Shown here piece after piece: positions 1 through 7,824 of a stretch of DNA of 35,962 bases (within the stretch, counting starts at the first letter, position 1; each line of letters starts with the position of its first letter). The stretch lies in contig JAAENB010000206.1 in assembly GCA_024224995.1 (NCBI GenBank), positions 1 through 35,962 on the forward strand. The letters are read 5' to 3'. The notes beneath the pieces were generated by a model. The model was not told the origin of the DNA and ran no database searches. It worked only from the letters and a program-made list of their open reading frames with translations. Made by a program: the position numbers and the translations under genes. The stretch comes from a bacterium. Lineage in GTDB: Bacteria > Spirochaetota > UBA4802 > UBA5550.

Positions 1-1
1 C

Positions 2-442
2 CAGGATCGTGAGTTTGTTATGGAAGCCTATAAACTCATATTCGATTCGCCCCTGCGCACCTTTTCCGAATTCGTTCCTATCCGGGACCGTTTTACCGCG
101 CAGGTGAGATTATTTATTGAAACTGCCATTGAAAACGGCGAAGTGCCGGAGCACCCCTTTGGCAGTTTTATTCTCAACCTCTACTGGGACTATTCCGGTC
201 TCATGACCCTGTTCTGGTTTAATGACGACTCCGAAGGGTTCTCCAATACCAGCAGCCTCATCGATATGAGCCTTGATATTATTGTTGAAGTCTTAAAAAG
301 CGGGCTCATCCCCAAATCCATGGATATTTTCAGCTTCCTCTTTCGAAGCTATATGTTTAACAGTATGGACAGCCTGAAGAAGTTGTTTTCTATTAAAGAC
401 GCGTTTAAAGACGGCTTTGGCGATTTAAAATCTAATGGATAA
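2..442 (+). CDS. TetR-family transcriptional regulator, C-terminal part (partial at left edge)
   Basis: The reading frame is open to the left edge, so only the C-terminal part of the gene is present; the internal Met at position 20 is unlikely to be the start. The visible ~147 residues are helical and hydrophobic with no DNA-binding motif, and resemble the ligand-binding/dimerisation half of TetR regulators (pattern of aromatic-rich helices such as LYWDYSGLMTLFWF). The helix-turn-helix would lie upstream, outside the window. The stop overlaps the start of the AarF-like gene by 8 bases (ATGGATAA), so the two are translationally coupled and probably co-regulated. The family assignment rests on overall character and context rather than a diagnostic motif. 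Confidence 0.55.
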   Translation, partial: QDREFVMEAYKLIFDSPLRTFSEFVPIRDRFTAQVRLFIETAIENGEVPEHPFGSFILNLYWDYSGLMTLFWFNDDSEGFSNTSSLIDMSLDIIVEVLKSGLIPKSMDIFSFLFRSYMFNSMDSLKKLFSIKDAFKDGFGDLKSNG

Positions 443-1724
443 AGAAAAAGAAATTCAAAAAGAGATCCCGAAAGGGAAATTGAAAAGAAGCGGGGTTGTT
501 GGTGCTGCTGCCGCGAAAGCGGGCCTTAAAAAAGCCGGGTATCTTTCAAAGAAGCCCTTTCTTTCCGATGAAAAAAAGAATGAAGCTAAAGAGCGAAATG
601 ATGAAGATATCGCGAAGATGATATTTAAGGCCTTAAGCAGTTTGAAAGGTACCGCGCTTAAAGCCGCCCAGCTTTTGTCCCTGGAAATAGAAATGCTGCC
701 GCAGGCGTATCAGAAAGAGCTTGCCAGAGCCGCGAGCCGGGTTCCGCCCATTAACCGGGCTTTGATCCGGAAAGTGATAAGCACTGAACTGGGCGCGCCG
801 CCGGAAAAAATTTTTCGTTCTTTTGAGTCGACTCCCTTTGCTGCCGCGAGCCTGGGACAGGTTCACCGGGCTGTTACCTTTAATGGTGATGACGTGGCGG
901 TGAAAGTGCAGTATCCCGGTGTTGCCGATGCCGTAAAATCAGATATCGATATGATGAAAGGACTCATCAAGCTTACTCCCTATGCCCGGCATTTTAGCGG
1001 TGTTATGTCTGTTCTTGAAGAACGAATAACTGAAGAACTTGACTATGAAAAAGAAGCCCATAACACCGATTGGTTCCGGGAAAACCTGGACTTCAGCCAG
1101 GTGCTGGTTCCCGAAGTCTTCCGGGAGTTAAGCAGTAAACGGGTTTTAACCACTACCAGGATAGACGGTTTGCACCTGGAAGAATGGCTGGAAACCGGTC
1201 CGTCCCAGGATCTGCGTAATTATTACGGTCAGCTTCTTGTTGATGTGTTTACGGAAACGGTTTACAATAAAAAGTTTTTTCATGCCGATCCCAACCTGGG
1301 AAATTATCTTTTCAGGGACGATAAAAAACTGGGAATTATTGATTTTGGCTGTGTTGAACGATGTGAGATGGATCTGTCTAATAGCATTGAGGATCTTATT
1401 GACTCCTTTGAAAAAAAGGATCTTGAGAGTATTCTAAAATATTGTGAGTCTATGGGGATCTTTTTTCGAAAAGATCTTAGTGATCCAAAATTTAGAGATT
1501 TTTTAACCAGGTGGATTGGCTGGGTTACGTTCCCGTATAAAGAGAAGCTCTTCGACTATGGCGGTAATAAGGAATATTTTCAGGAAGGAATGGAAATCCG
1601 TATGGAATATATCAATTTTGCCGGCTCCCTTGAGGGTTCTTTTATCTTTTTCGGCCGATCGGAATACGGCTTATACCGGATGCTTCAAAAGCTTGAAGCA
1701 CAGGTTTCTATGATATGGACTTAA
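435..1724 (+). CDS. AarF/ABC1/UbiB-family kinase-like protein
   Basis: This 429-residue protein shows the hallmarks of the ABC1/UbiB atypical kinase family, whose members support quinone or lipid metabolism and carry an ATPase/kinase fold. Visible motifs: a KxGQ-like element read as KAAQ near residues 76-79 (the usual Gly is Ala), the alanine-rich loop AAASLGQVHRA near 127-137, the ATP-binding lysine in VAVK (K147), the catalytic loop HADPNLGN (H283, D285, N290) and the metal-binding DFG at D303. The first ~50 residues are Lys-rich and low in complexity. The length is normal for the short bacterial forms. It sits between a TetR-like gene (8-base overlap) and a PPOX flavoprotein, so the three form one operon. 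The specific substrate cannot be told from sequence. Confidence 0.88.
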   Translation: MDKEKEIQKEIPKGKLKRSGVVGAAAAKAGLKKAGYLSKKPFLSDEKKNEAKERNDEDIAKMIFKALSSLKGTALKAAQLLSLEIEMLPQAYQKELARAASRVPPINRALIRKVISTELGAPPEKIFRSFESTPFAAASLGQVHRAVTFNGDDVAVKVQYPGVADAVKSDIDMMKGLIKLTPYARHFSGVMSVLEERITEELDYEKEAHNTDWFRENLDFSQVLVPEVFRELSSKRVLTTTRIDGLHLEEWLETGPSQDLRNYYGQLLVDVFTETVYNKKFFHADPNLGNYLFRDDKKLGIIDFGCVERCEMDLSNSIEDLIDSFEKKDLESILKYCESMGIFFRKDLSDPKFRDFLTRWIGWVTFPYKEKLFDYGGNKEYFQEGMEIRMEYINFAGSLEGSFIFFGRSEYGLYRMLQKLEAQVSMIWT

Positions 1725-1730
1725 GGAGGT
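1723..1730 (+). promoter_or_regulatory. Strong ribosome-binding site deciding the PPOX gene start
   Basis: AAGGAGGT is a full anti-Shine-Dalgarno match. It overlaps the stop codon of the AarF-like gene, which favours coupled translation, and its spacing favours the ATG at 1737 over the ATG at 1731. Confidence 0.8.
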
Positions 1731-1736
1731 ATGTTT

Positions 1737-2228
1737 ATGCAAATTACAGATCAAAACTGGCCGGCTCTTAAAAAGGTTATGCGTGATGGCGGTATGTCCT
1801 CTATGTACTATTCTTTTGCTACTGTTGGAGAGGATGGTTCTCCCCATGTTTCACCTATTGGTTCCCTCATCCTGGGAGATACGGGCAAGGCATTTTACTG
1901 CGAGGAATACCCTTCTCTTATGGCTCGTAATTTAAACGCGAATCAGAAAATTTGTATTATGGCTGTTAACAGCGGCAAATGGTTTTGGCTCCGCTCTCTT
2001 GCCAGGGGGAAATTTTCCAGACCCAGCGGGGTGCGGCTTATTGGCAGAGTCGGGGAGAAACGAAGGATTACAGAAGAGGAAGCCCTGGCATGGCTGAAAA
2101 TCGTTAAACCCCTCCGTATGTTCAAAGGACACGATATCCTGTGGAAAAACCTTTCCCATGTTAGAGATGTGCGGTTTGATTCTTATGAACCCATTCGAAC
2201 CGGGGTTATGGATTGTAAAATTGATTAA
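1737..2228 (+). CDS. Pyridoxamine 5'-phosphate oxidase-like (PPOX/FMN-binding split barrel) protein
   Basis: This protein of about 163 residues looks like a PPOX-class FMN-binding split-barrel protein. It has the typical N-terminal pattern of a helix followed by strands (SFATVGEDGSPHVSPIG, then a strand ending in FYCEEYPSLMARNL), as in FMN or F420-binding reductases and general-stress flavoproteins. I chose the second in-frame ATG (1737): the strong ribosome-binding site AAGGAGGT at 1723-1730 is six bases before it, while the first ATG (1731) abuts the site directly and would add only two residues. It follows the AarF-like gene by 12 bases. The hairpin terminator at 2347-2378 ends the operon. 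Substrate unknown. Confidence 0.8.
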   Translation: MQITDQNWPALKKVMRDGGMSSMYYSFATVGEDGSPHVSPIGSLILGDTGKAFYCEEYPSLMARNLNANQKICIMAVNSGKWFWLRSLARGKFSRPSGVRLIGRVGEKRRITEEEALAWLKIVKPLRMFKGHDILWKNLSHVRDVRFDSYEPIRTGVMDCKID

Positions 2229-2301
2229 ATTAAACAGTAACTTCTGGGGGGCCGGAAAACACAAGGGGACTTTTGCTTCAGTGCAGGCTCATTTAGTCTC
2301 A

Positions 2302-2316
2302 TTATCAGGCTGATTA
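2302..2316 (+). promoter_or_regulatory. Imperfect palindrome resembling the operator-like site upstream of the RHH gene
   Basis: TTATCAG-G-CTGATTA matches the perfect palindrome at 2483-2497 in 13 of 15 positions. Function is inferred only from that resemblance. It lies between the PPOX gene and its terminator. Confidence 0.3.
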
Positions 2317-2333
2317 TTCTCATGAGCCGGTGT

Positions 2334-2349
2334 CTGAGCGGAGCCGAAG
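2334..2349 (+). repeat. Dispersed 16-bp motif, copy 1
   Basis: CTGAGCGGAGCCGAAG occurs here and, identical at all 16 positions, at 34680-34695. Both copies are intergenic, downstream of a + strand gene, and sit inside larger inverted repeats; here GAGCCGG at 2324-2330 can pair with CCGGTTC at 2351-2357 (one G-T pair). Similar TTCGGCTCCGCTCAG-type intergenic repeats are, from memory, widespread in environmental bacterial genomes. Confidence 0.6.
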
Positions 2350-2378
2350 CCCGGTTCAAAATGATTCCCGGGCTTTTT
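2347..2378 (+). terminator. Rho-independent terminator after the TetR/AarF/PPOX operon
   Basis: AAGCCCGG (2347-2354) pairs perfectly with CCGGGCTT (2368-2375) across a 13-base loop and is followed by a T run (2374-2378). It lies about 120 bases after the PPOX stop. Its left arm begins inside the 16-base dispersed motif found again at 34680-34695. Confidence 0.7.
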
Positions 2379-2482
2379 GTGTGTGGTTTATTAACTTTTT
2401 TCAGCTTTCCTAAAAAAGTTTGTTACTTTTTGCTCTAAAATGATGCTCTATTAATAGGGGCTGTTGTTTTTTAAATCAAAAA

Positions 2483-2497
2483 TTATCAGCCTGATAA
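2483..2497 (+). promoter_or_regulatory. Perfect palindrome, candidate autoregulatory operator
   Basis: TTATCAG-C-CTGATAA is a 7-base inverted repeat around one central base, ending 21 bases before the start codon of a ribbon-helix-helix-like protein. RHH repressors typically bind short inverted repeats in their own promoters, so autoregulation is a reasonable inference. A related imperfect copy lies at 2302-2316. Confidence 0.45.
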
Positions 2498-2518
2498 CAG
2501 ACTTTCAGGAGACTTTTT

Positions 2519-2992
2519 ATGATAATTAAAACCACCATTAACTTTCGGGTTCCCGTTTTGGAGAAAATCAATGAAGCTGCGGTGTCGCTGGGGATCTCCC
2601 GTACAAAGATCATTATCCGGCTTTTGAAAATGGTTATGAATGAGAAAGATTTTACCGCTACCATGTGCCGTGCTGTTCGATATCAATTAGATGATCCCGA
2701 TCCCGATAACTGGCATAAGTTTCATATCTCTTTCCAGGAAGACGACTATGAATTTTTTGTGGATTTACGAAAATTTCTAAAAAAATCCGTTTCCGCCGTA
2801 CTGGCATATGCTGTGGAAGAGTACCTGGATGTTATCCTGGGCCTGACCCCGGAAGACTCATTTAAAAACGATAGTTATCGCTTCCGGCATTATGTGATAA
2901 GCTCTTCTGAGATGCACGGGGTGATATCCTGGCAGCTTTTTTGGGGTCTGCCGGAAAAAACAGTCGATTTGCTCGGGTGTAGACTCATTTAG
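2519..2992 (+). CDS. Small protein with N-terminal ribbon-helix-helix (CopG/Arc-like) domain
   Basis: This is a 157-residue protein of unknown role. Residues about 3-40 (strand TTINFRVP, then helix, the turn SLGISR, and helix TKIIIRLLKMV) follow the strand-helix-helix pattern of CopG/Arc/MetJ-type DNA-binding domains. A second segment near residues 75-110 (DYEFFVDLRKFLKKSVSAVLAYAVEEYL) is also helical and could be a second RHH-like unit or a partner-binding region. AGGAG lies about eight bases before the ATG. A perfect palindrome is just upstream and a strong bidirectional terminator follows, so the gene is monocistronic. No toxin partner is adjacent. It could be a lone regulator or an orphan antitoxin. 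Confidence 0.6.
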   Translation: MIIKTTINFRVPVLEKINEAAVSLGISRTKIIIRLLKMVMNEKDFTATMCRAVRYQLDDPDPDNWHKFHISFQEDDYEFFVDLRKFLKKSVSAVLAYAVEEYLDVILGLTPEDSFKNDSYRFRHYVISSSEMHGVISWQLFWGLPEKTVDLLGCRLI

Positions 2993-3070
2993 AATCTATT
3001 TACCGGAACTAACTCAAAACATAGAAAGAGAGCAAGAGGGGCAGGGGATACCTGCGCCCAGGGGACGCGC

Positions 3071-3110
3071 AAAAAAAAGACGGGGTTATAAAAAACCCCG
3101 TCTTTTTTTT
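3071..3110 (+). terminator. Strong bidirectional Rho-independent terminator
   Basis: GACGGGGTT (3079-3087) pairs perfectly with AACCCCGTC (3094-3102), flanked by A8 on the left and T8 on the right. It works on both strands: for the RHH gene on + and for the convergent qrc operon on -, whose last stop lies 20 bases away. Confidence 0.92.
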
Positions 3111-3129
3111 AAAGCTATATTAATCAGTC

Positions 3130-4377
3130 TTAGTGCTTATCATCACCATGTTCCTGCTCTTCCAGGTGAGGGAAAAGCGGAAGGTATTTAGCGCACCACA
3201 TGTAGATGAGAACCATACAGGAGAAACATCCCAGGAGGATGACCCATTCCTGGAATGTGGGCATATAGGCGGTAAAACCTTTCCATGGAAAGTTAGGAGC
3301 GGAGTAGCCGTGGAGCACAACACTAAGTTTGCTCATAATGATGGCGAAAACACCGCTTGAAATGCCAAAAACCAGTATTTTTTCTTTTTCCCTGAAATTT
3401 TTGAGATGCAGGGCATTCAGCAAGAGAATGGCAAGTAAAATACCTATAAACTCAAGAGCCAGCATCCACACACCATAATATCCACCCCAGAGATCCAGGT
3501 AATTCCTTCCACCTAAATAAGAAGCGAAATGGGTATTCATAGCGTAGACATCAACAAATCTGAAAATTCCGTATGCCAGGAACATAACCCCTGAGATCCT
3601 TGCCAGGGTCTGGAACGTCGCAGCGGGGATAATCTCTTTTTTCATGATTTTCCCGGCAACATAGGGCACGAGAGTCATAAAAGATGTACCCCCGGCAGTA
3701 GCAGCCACAATGGCAAGAATAAAAAAGTGCGGACGAAACCATACAGCTTTGGCGTATAATACACCCCACATACCGCCACCAAGAGAACCCTGGTGAAAAC
3801 AGGAGAGGAATGTACCGGCAGCAGCGAATATCCACATTATTTTGTGCAGGTAATGACCGCACATATTGAGAAGTGGAATTTTATCCAGAACTTTATGTTT
3901 TAAAGCAATGGGGATCAATTCAACGATCAGGATACAGAAGTAGAGAGACAAACAAAAGAATACCTCAGTAAGCATTGAAGTAGGCATAAGGCCGTCACCC
4001 CAGTTGGGATAGGCAAAACCAAACCATGCTCTCAGTGGCTGACCCAGGTCGAACAGGAGCAGCACAAAGGTAAAGAGATAACACATGAACCCGATAAGAA
4101 CAGTAGAGTTAATTATGGGTTCAAGTTTGTCGACTCTAAATATGTACAAAATGAAGCCGGTAAAAAAGGCTCCACCGCCAAGGGCAACAAGACCAAGATC
4201 GCCAACGATCCAGGCGCCAAAGGCAAAGTTGTTGTTCAGATCAGTGTATCCTAAACCCCAAAAAAGGATCTGCATAGCGAAAATACCAAGTCCAATAACA
4301 AGAGCAATGAGAATGCCCAGGGCTATTTTGGTATTCTTAGAATAACTGTTATATTCTTCTTTAATTTTAGCTATCAT
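3130..4377 (-). CDS. qrcD: NrfD/PsrC-type membrane subunit of a quinone reductase complex (QrcD-like)
   Basis: This 415-residue, very hydrophobic protein has about ten predicted membrane segments and a short charged His-rich C-terminus. The pattern fits the NrfD/HybB family, which holds the quinone site of several respiratory complexes. Conserved-looking polar residues lie between helices (for example LLFDLGQPLRAWFGF near residue 110 and LSCFHQGSLGGGMWG near 200). It is the last gene of a four-gene operon, starting two bases after the stop of the ferredoxin gene. The order cytochrome c, molybdopterin-like, ferredoxin, NrfD is that of QrcABCD, where QrcD anchors the complex and reduces menaquinone. 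A stand-alone NrfD of a polysulfide-type reductase is the main alternative, made less likely by the cytochrome subunit. Confidence 0.82.
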   Translation of the reverse strand: MIAKIKEEYNSYSKNTKIALGILIALVIGLGIFAMQILFWGLGYTDLNNNFAFGAWIVGDLGLVALGGGAFFTGFILYIFRVDKLEPIINSTVLIGFMCYLFTFVLLLFDLGQPLRAWFGFAYPNWGDGLMPTSMLTEVFFCLSLYFCILIVELIPIALKHKVLDKIPLLNMCGHYLHKIMWIFAAAGTFLSCFHQGSLGGGMWGVLYAKAVWFRPHFFILAIVAATAGGTSFMTLVPYVAGKIMKKEIIPAATFQTLARISGVMFLAYGIFRFVDVYAMNTHFASYLGGRNYLDLWGGYYGVWMLALEFIGILLAILLLNALHLKNFREKEKILVFGISSGVFAIIMSKLSVVLHGYSAPNFPWKGFTAYMPTFQEWVILLGCFSCMVLIYMWCAKYLPLFPHLEEQEHGDDKH

Positions 4378-4379
4378 GT

Positions 4380-5237
4380 TTACTTTTTCTCCTCTTTTTG
4401 GGATTTCGCAGGAGTTGCTTGTTTAAACTGCAGCATATCTCTAAGCCAGGGCTGTTTTGTCAGGTAATAAACTTTAGGGCTGGCATATTGCTTTTTGCTT
4501 AACATGTCAGCCTTTACTTTTTTATCCTTAACCTGGTCAATCGAATGAGCAAGCCGGTAGGCGTTTTCACTCTGAGAAAGCAGGTAAACTTCGGACTCCT
4601 TATCGTTCAGGTCGCCGAAAACCATGGCACCTGTAGGACAGGACGCAGTACATGCCGGAGTATAGGTAACGGCATTTATATCCAGTTCATCGTTTTGAAC
4701 AGCTTTGTCCCGCTCTCTTTTCCAGATATGGCTGCAAAAGGTACATTTAACAATAGTACCACGAGAAGCTATGGAAACTTCAGGATTTAATGACTTTTTA
4801 AAATCGGTTTCGTATTTAGGTTTCCACCAGTTGAAGACCCGGGCTTCGTAAGGACACGCAGTCTGGCAGTAACGGCAGCCAACACAACGTGACCAGACCT
4901 GGCTAACAACCCCGTCATCGCCGGTATCAGTGGCAACAGCAACACACACTGAAACACAGGGTGGTTTCGGGTCATCAGGATCATTTCCTTCGCACTGCTG
5001 GCACATTTTAGGAACATACGCGACTTTAACATCACCGTATTTATCGGAATCCCGGTCGTTAGTGACAGTCATTAGGTCAAGAAATGTTACTTTTTTAGGG
5101 ATATCGGAATCGTCTTTAAAGATCGGCATATTGTTTTCCTGTGAACAAGCTATTTCACAGTTCCCGCAGCCGGTACACTTGTCGAGATCGATTGCCATTC
5201 CCCATCTTCTATGCATTTGATTTTCATAATTTTTCAT
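4380..5237 (-). CDS. qrcC: Four-cluster ferredoxin-like iron-sulfur subunit (QrcC-like)
   Basis: This 285-residue protein has four cysteine sets of the DmsB/PsrB/NrfC kind. They are CTGCGNCEIAC near residue 21; CQQCEG followed by CVSVC; CVGCRYCQTACP; and CTFCSH pairing with the later CTASCP. Together they would hold four iron-sulfur clusters that pass electrons between the large subunit and the membrane subunit. No secretion signal is visible, as usual for partners that ride with a Tat-exported subunit. The ~60-residue tail after the last cluster is polar and ends in a Lys/Glu run. It lies 11 bases after the large-subunit gene and 2 bases before the NrfD gene, so translation is tightly coupled. 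AGAGGT precedes the ATG. Confidence 0.85.
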   Translation of the reverse strand: MKNYENQMHRRWGMAIDLDKCTGCGNCEIACSQENNMPIFKDDSDIPKKVTFLDLMTVTNDRDSDKYGDVKVAYVPKMCQQCEGNDPDDPKPPCVSVCVAVATDTGDDGVVSQVWSRCVGCRYCQTACPYEARVFNWWKPKYETDFKKSLNPEVSIASRGTIVKCTFCSHIWKRERDKAVQNDELDINAVTYTPACTASCPTGAMVFGDLNDKESEVYLLSQSENAYRLAHSIDQVKDKKVKADMLSKKQYASPKVYYLTKQPWLRDMLQFKQATPAKSQKEEKK

Positions 5238-5248
5238 TATCGTACCTC

Positions 5249-7219
5249 TTAACTAATTTCAACCTTTGTTAACCACCAATCAGCAGTTCCCGAAAGAGGA
5301 TCAATTTTGTTGGTCATAATCTCTTTAGGATTGACCCCTTTGCATTTCGCGTATTTTGTATAAGCGGCATGTCCAAAACCCAGGGGAATCGCAATAACAC
5401 CGGGAGCAACAGTATTGGTAAGGTGAACTTTAACCTTGCCGATTGTACCCCTTTCGGAAATTATTTTAATAGAACTTCCCTCACCAACACCCTGTTCATG
5501 GGCAGTTTTTTTGTTCATATGAACAAACTGCTTACCAAAAGCAAAAATGTTGCTGTCTATGGTTTTCAGGACATATGGAAATGCCAAACCGTCACCATCG
5601 CCAATAACCGGAACTTCAATTGGAACCAGTGAAAGAGGCTTTTTGGAAGCATTGATATCTTTTAAGCCAACGATCTCTTTTTGCAATTCTTTAACCTTAA
5701 ATGAGAATGTTCTAACATCATACTCAATAGGACCAGCTTTCTGTGAAAGAACGAAGGCATTGTAGTTGTCCCAGGGAAAAGAGGCAGTGGATGCTTCAAT
5801 TTCTTTAGCTATTTCTATAATATAATCACCACTATGCTTTGAAGCGGCATAGTTTTTAATGGCAGATCTTTCAGAAGTTTCGGAAACTTCTAAAAAAGAA
5901 AGTGAAGGAAGAATATAATCGGCATATTCCGCAGTGTCATTGATCAATGGAGCAATGGCAACAACAAACGCGCCTTTAGCCTTCATTTTTTCAACCAGTT
6001 TCTTTCCGTTTACACTTTTATAAACAGGATCGGCTTCATTGATCAAAAGGCAGTCAAAACTTCCCTTTTCAATAAATTCGTCCAGACCTGCCGCCTTTTT
6101 GGAATCATTTAATCCCGCAAAAGAAGGAGAGGTTAAGGAAGTACCGTTCTTAAGCTTGCTTCCAACAAGTGAAGCGGCTTTTGAACCGATGAGGCTGTTA
6201 AGTGCGTAAACTGCCAGGATCTCAGCTGATGATGAAGAAACTCCTTTAGCTCCTCTACCCGCAACAACAACAGGGTTTTTCGCGGCCAGTAAGCTCTCGG
6301 CCAGTTCTATTATTTTATCTTTGTTAACACCGGTAAGAGCAGCAGCTTTTTCAAGGGAATAATAGTTTAAAACAAGTTCCGACCATTTGGAAAAATCAGC
6401 ACCATCGGATCCCTTTTGTTTGTTCCTGATAAGGTAATTCGCAATACCCATTGCCAGAATTCCTTCCGTACCGGGCTTTGCCAGGGGAACCCATTCAGTA
6501 GCCATAGAAGCTGTTCTTGTACAAACTGTGTCTATTTGTACTATTTTTTTATTTCCGTCATTAACCCAATTGGGGATATTTTTATAAATATCAACACCAT
6601 TGCCCCATCCTTCAACCAGTTTTGCGCCAAAACTGAGGATATAATCGGCATTTTCAAGGTCGTATTTAACCGAACCGCCAAGAGCAGCTTCAGTAAGCGT
6701 ATCCAGGGATGGTTCGTAATAAGTCTGCCTGCTGCCGGTAGTGGTAATAAAACGCTCAAGCAGCTCAGCCGAATACCCGGATTGTTTGTTAATTCCGGCA
6801 ATATTCTTTTTATCTTTAAGTTTACTGGTAATGTCTTTTTTAGCTTCTTCCCAGGATACCGCAGCCCATTTTCCTGATCCTTTTGCACCGGTCTGTTTAA
6901 GGGGCTTATGAATACGATCCGGATGATATGCCAGCTGAAGGGCATTCAAACAGGAGGGACATACGCCTTCCGCGGATTCGATCTTAATGGCCCGGGGGCC
7001 AACTTTTTTAACTGATACCTGGCAATTACAAGTACAGTCACTGTTTATACTGTTTGCTAATGTTAATTTTCCTGATGGTGGTACATACTGGTCCTGGCTC
7101 CACTCAGCGAGCCATTGAAATCCCATGAATGGAGCACCTGAGAAAACAAATCCTGCCATGCCGCCGACAACGGCTCCACCACTCAGTGTCAAAAATTCTT
7201 TTCTTTCTATTTTCTTCAT
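5249..7219 (-). CDS. qrcB: Molybdopterin-oxidoreductase-like large subunit (QrcB-like)
   Basis: This 656-residue protein has the layout of the molybdopterin oxidoreductase superfamily: an N-terminal Cys cluster, central Rossmann-like domains and a C-terminal dinucleotide-binding-like barrel (near MNKKTAHEQGVGEGSSIKI). It starts with a Tat-like signal, ERKEFLTLSGGA, with RK in place of the usual RR, so it may be exported or membrane-anchored. The Cys set (C62, C64, C66, then C87 and C90) is spaced unlike catalytic Mo/W enzymes. In QrcB of Desulfovibrio the protein carries no molybdenum and serves as an electron-transfer scaffold. The same is inferred here from gene order and length, not shown by the sequence alone. 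It is preceded by the cytochrome gene (47-base gap, with GAGGAG upstream of the ATG). Confidence 0.8.
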   Translation of the reverse strand: MKKIERKEFLTLSGGAVVGGMAGFVFSGAPFMGFQWLAEWSQDQYVPPSGKLTLANSINSDCTCNCQVSVKKVGPRAIKIESAEGVCPSCLNALQLAYHPDRIHKPLKQTGAKGSGKWAAVSWEEAKKDITSKLKDKKNIAGINKQSGYSAELLERFITTTGSRQTYYEPSLDTLTEAALGGSVKYDLENADYILSFGAKLVEGWGNGVDIYKNIPNWVNDGNKKIVQIDTVCTRTASMATEWVPLAKPGTEGILAMGIANYLIRNKQKGSDGADFSKWSELVLNYYSLEKAAALTGVNKDKIIELAESLLAAKNPVVVAGRGAKGVSSSSAEILAVYALNSLIGSKAASLVGSKLKNGTSLTSPSFAGLNDSKKAAGLDEFIEKGSFDCLLINEADPVYKSVNGKKLVEKMKAKGAFVVAIAPLINDTAEYADYILPSLSFLEVSETSERSAIKNYAASKHSGDYIIEIAKEIEASTASFPWDNYNAFVLSQKAGPIEYDVRTFSFKVKELQKEIVGLKDINASKKPLSLVPIEVPVIGDGDGLAFPYVLKTIDSNIFAFGKQFVHMNKKTAHEQGVGEGSSIKIISERGTIGKVKVHLTNTVAPGVIAIPLGFGHAAYTKYAKCKGVNPKEIMTNKIDPLSGTADWWLTKVEIS

Positions 7220-7266
7220 TTGATGAATTTACTCCTCTCGCAAATTTAATGAATAATCGGATATTA

Positions 7267-7824
7267 TTAATCGTGGCATACTGCACATTTATTACTGATC
7301 CTTAATGCGGTATGGCAGTCCATACATTGACCCATTAACATTTTACCCTTTATTCGTTTAGTTGACATGGAGCTTGCCTTATCACCGTGACATGAGCCAC
7401 ACCGGGCTTTTTTCCTGCCGTCGGCATACTGTGCAGTCATTACAACTTTATGACTAAAATAAACAAGATCGGGCTGTTTCGCATGGGAACCCCATGGCTT
7501 GTCCGAATCTTTCAGACCTTTTAAGAAAGGCTTTGGTTTACCCGTGTATCCCTCATCTTTTGGATAATCCGACTGATGACAATCCATACAGGTGCCAACA
7601 GTGGGAGTTCCTGAAAATCTGCCATTATCATCATACCCGTGACAATGCGAACAATCATCTTTTGCGATATCGTAATCGCCTGACAGGTGTGTTTGATGAG
7701 TAAATGGAATGCCCTTTTCCGCCTCTGGATACATAACATTATCGCAGCCTTGCTGGAAAAATATAAAAGATGGGTATGCAACAATTAGTAAAGGAAATAT
7801 AAAAAGCAGAAATGATCTTTTCAC
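7267..7824 (-). CDS. qrcA: Membrane-anchored pentaheme cytochrome c (QrcA-like)
   Basis: This 185-residue protein has an N-terminal hydrophobic segment (residues 4-24) that works as a signal or anchor, then five CxxCH heme sites at residues 58-62, 79-83, 142-146, 167-171 and 180-184. The last heme site ends one residue before the C-terminus. Extra His residues (PFTHQTH, WGSH, YFSHK) are likely distal ligands. The start is GTG at 7824, with AAGGAG seven bases before it. In the QrcABCD complex this subunit takes electrons from periplasmic cytochromes. The Desulfovibrio form is described as hexaheme, so one fewer canonical site here is notable; pentaheme ActA of alternative complex III is the nearest alternative. 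First gene of the - strand operon. Confidence 0.85.
   Translation of the reverse strand: MKRSFLLFIFPLLIVAYPSFIFFQQGCDNVMYPEAEKGIPFTHQTHLSGDYDIAKDDCSHCHGYDDNGRFSGTPTVGTCMDCHQSDYPKDEGYTGKPKPFLKGLKDSDKPWGSHAKQPDLVYFSHKVVMTAQYADGRKKARCGSCHGDKASSMSTKRIKGKMLMGQCMDCHTALRISNKCAVCHD

Noticed and set aside
6416..6877. 153-codon + strand frame inside the qrcB-like gene
   Set aside because: No recognisable domain and fully antisense to a conserved oxidoreductase.
3130..7824. Polysulfide or DMSO reductase operon
   Set aside because: A dedicated multiheme cytochrome as first gene, a non-standard Cys set in the large subunit and the ABCD order fit Qrc better.
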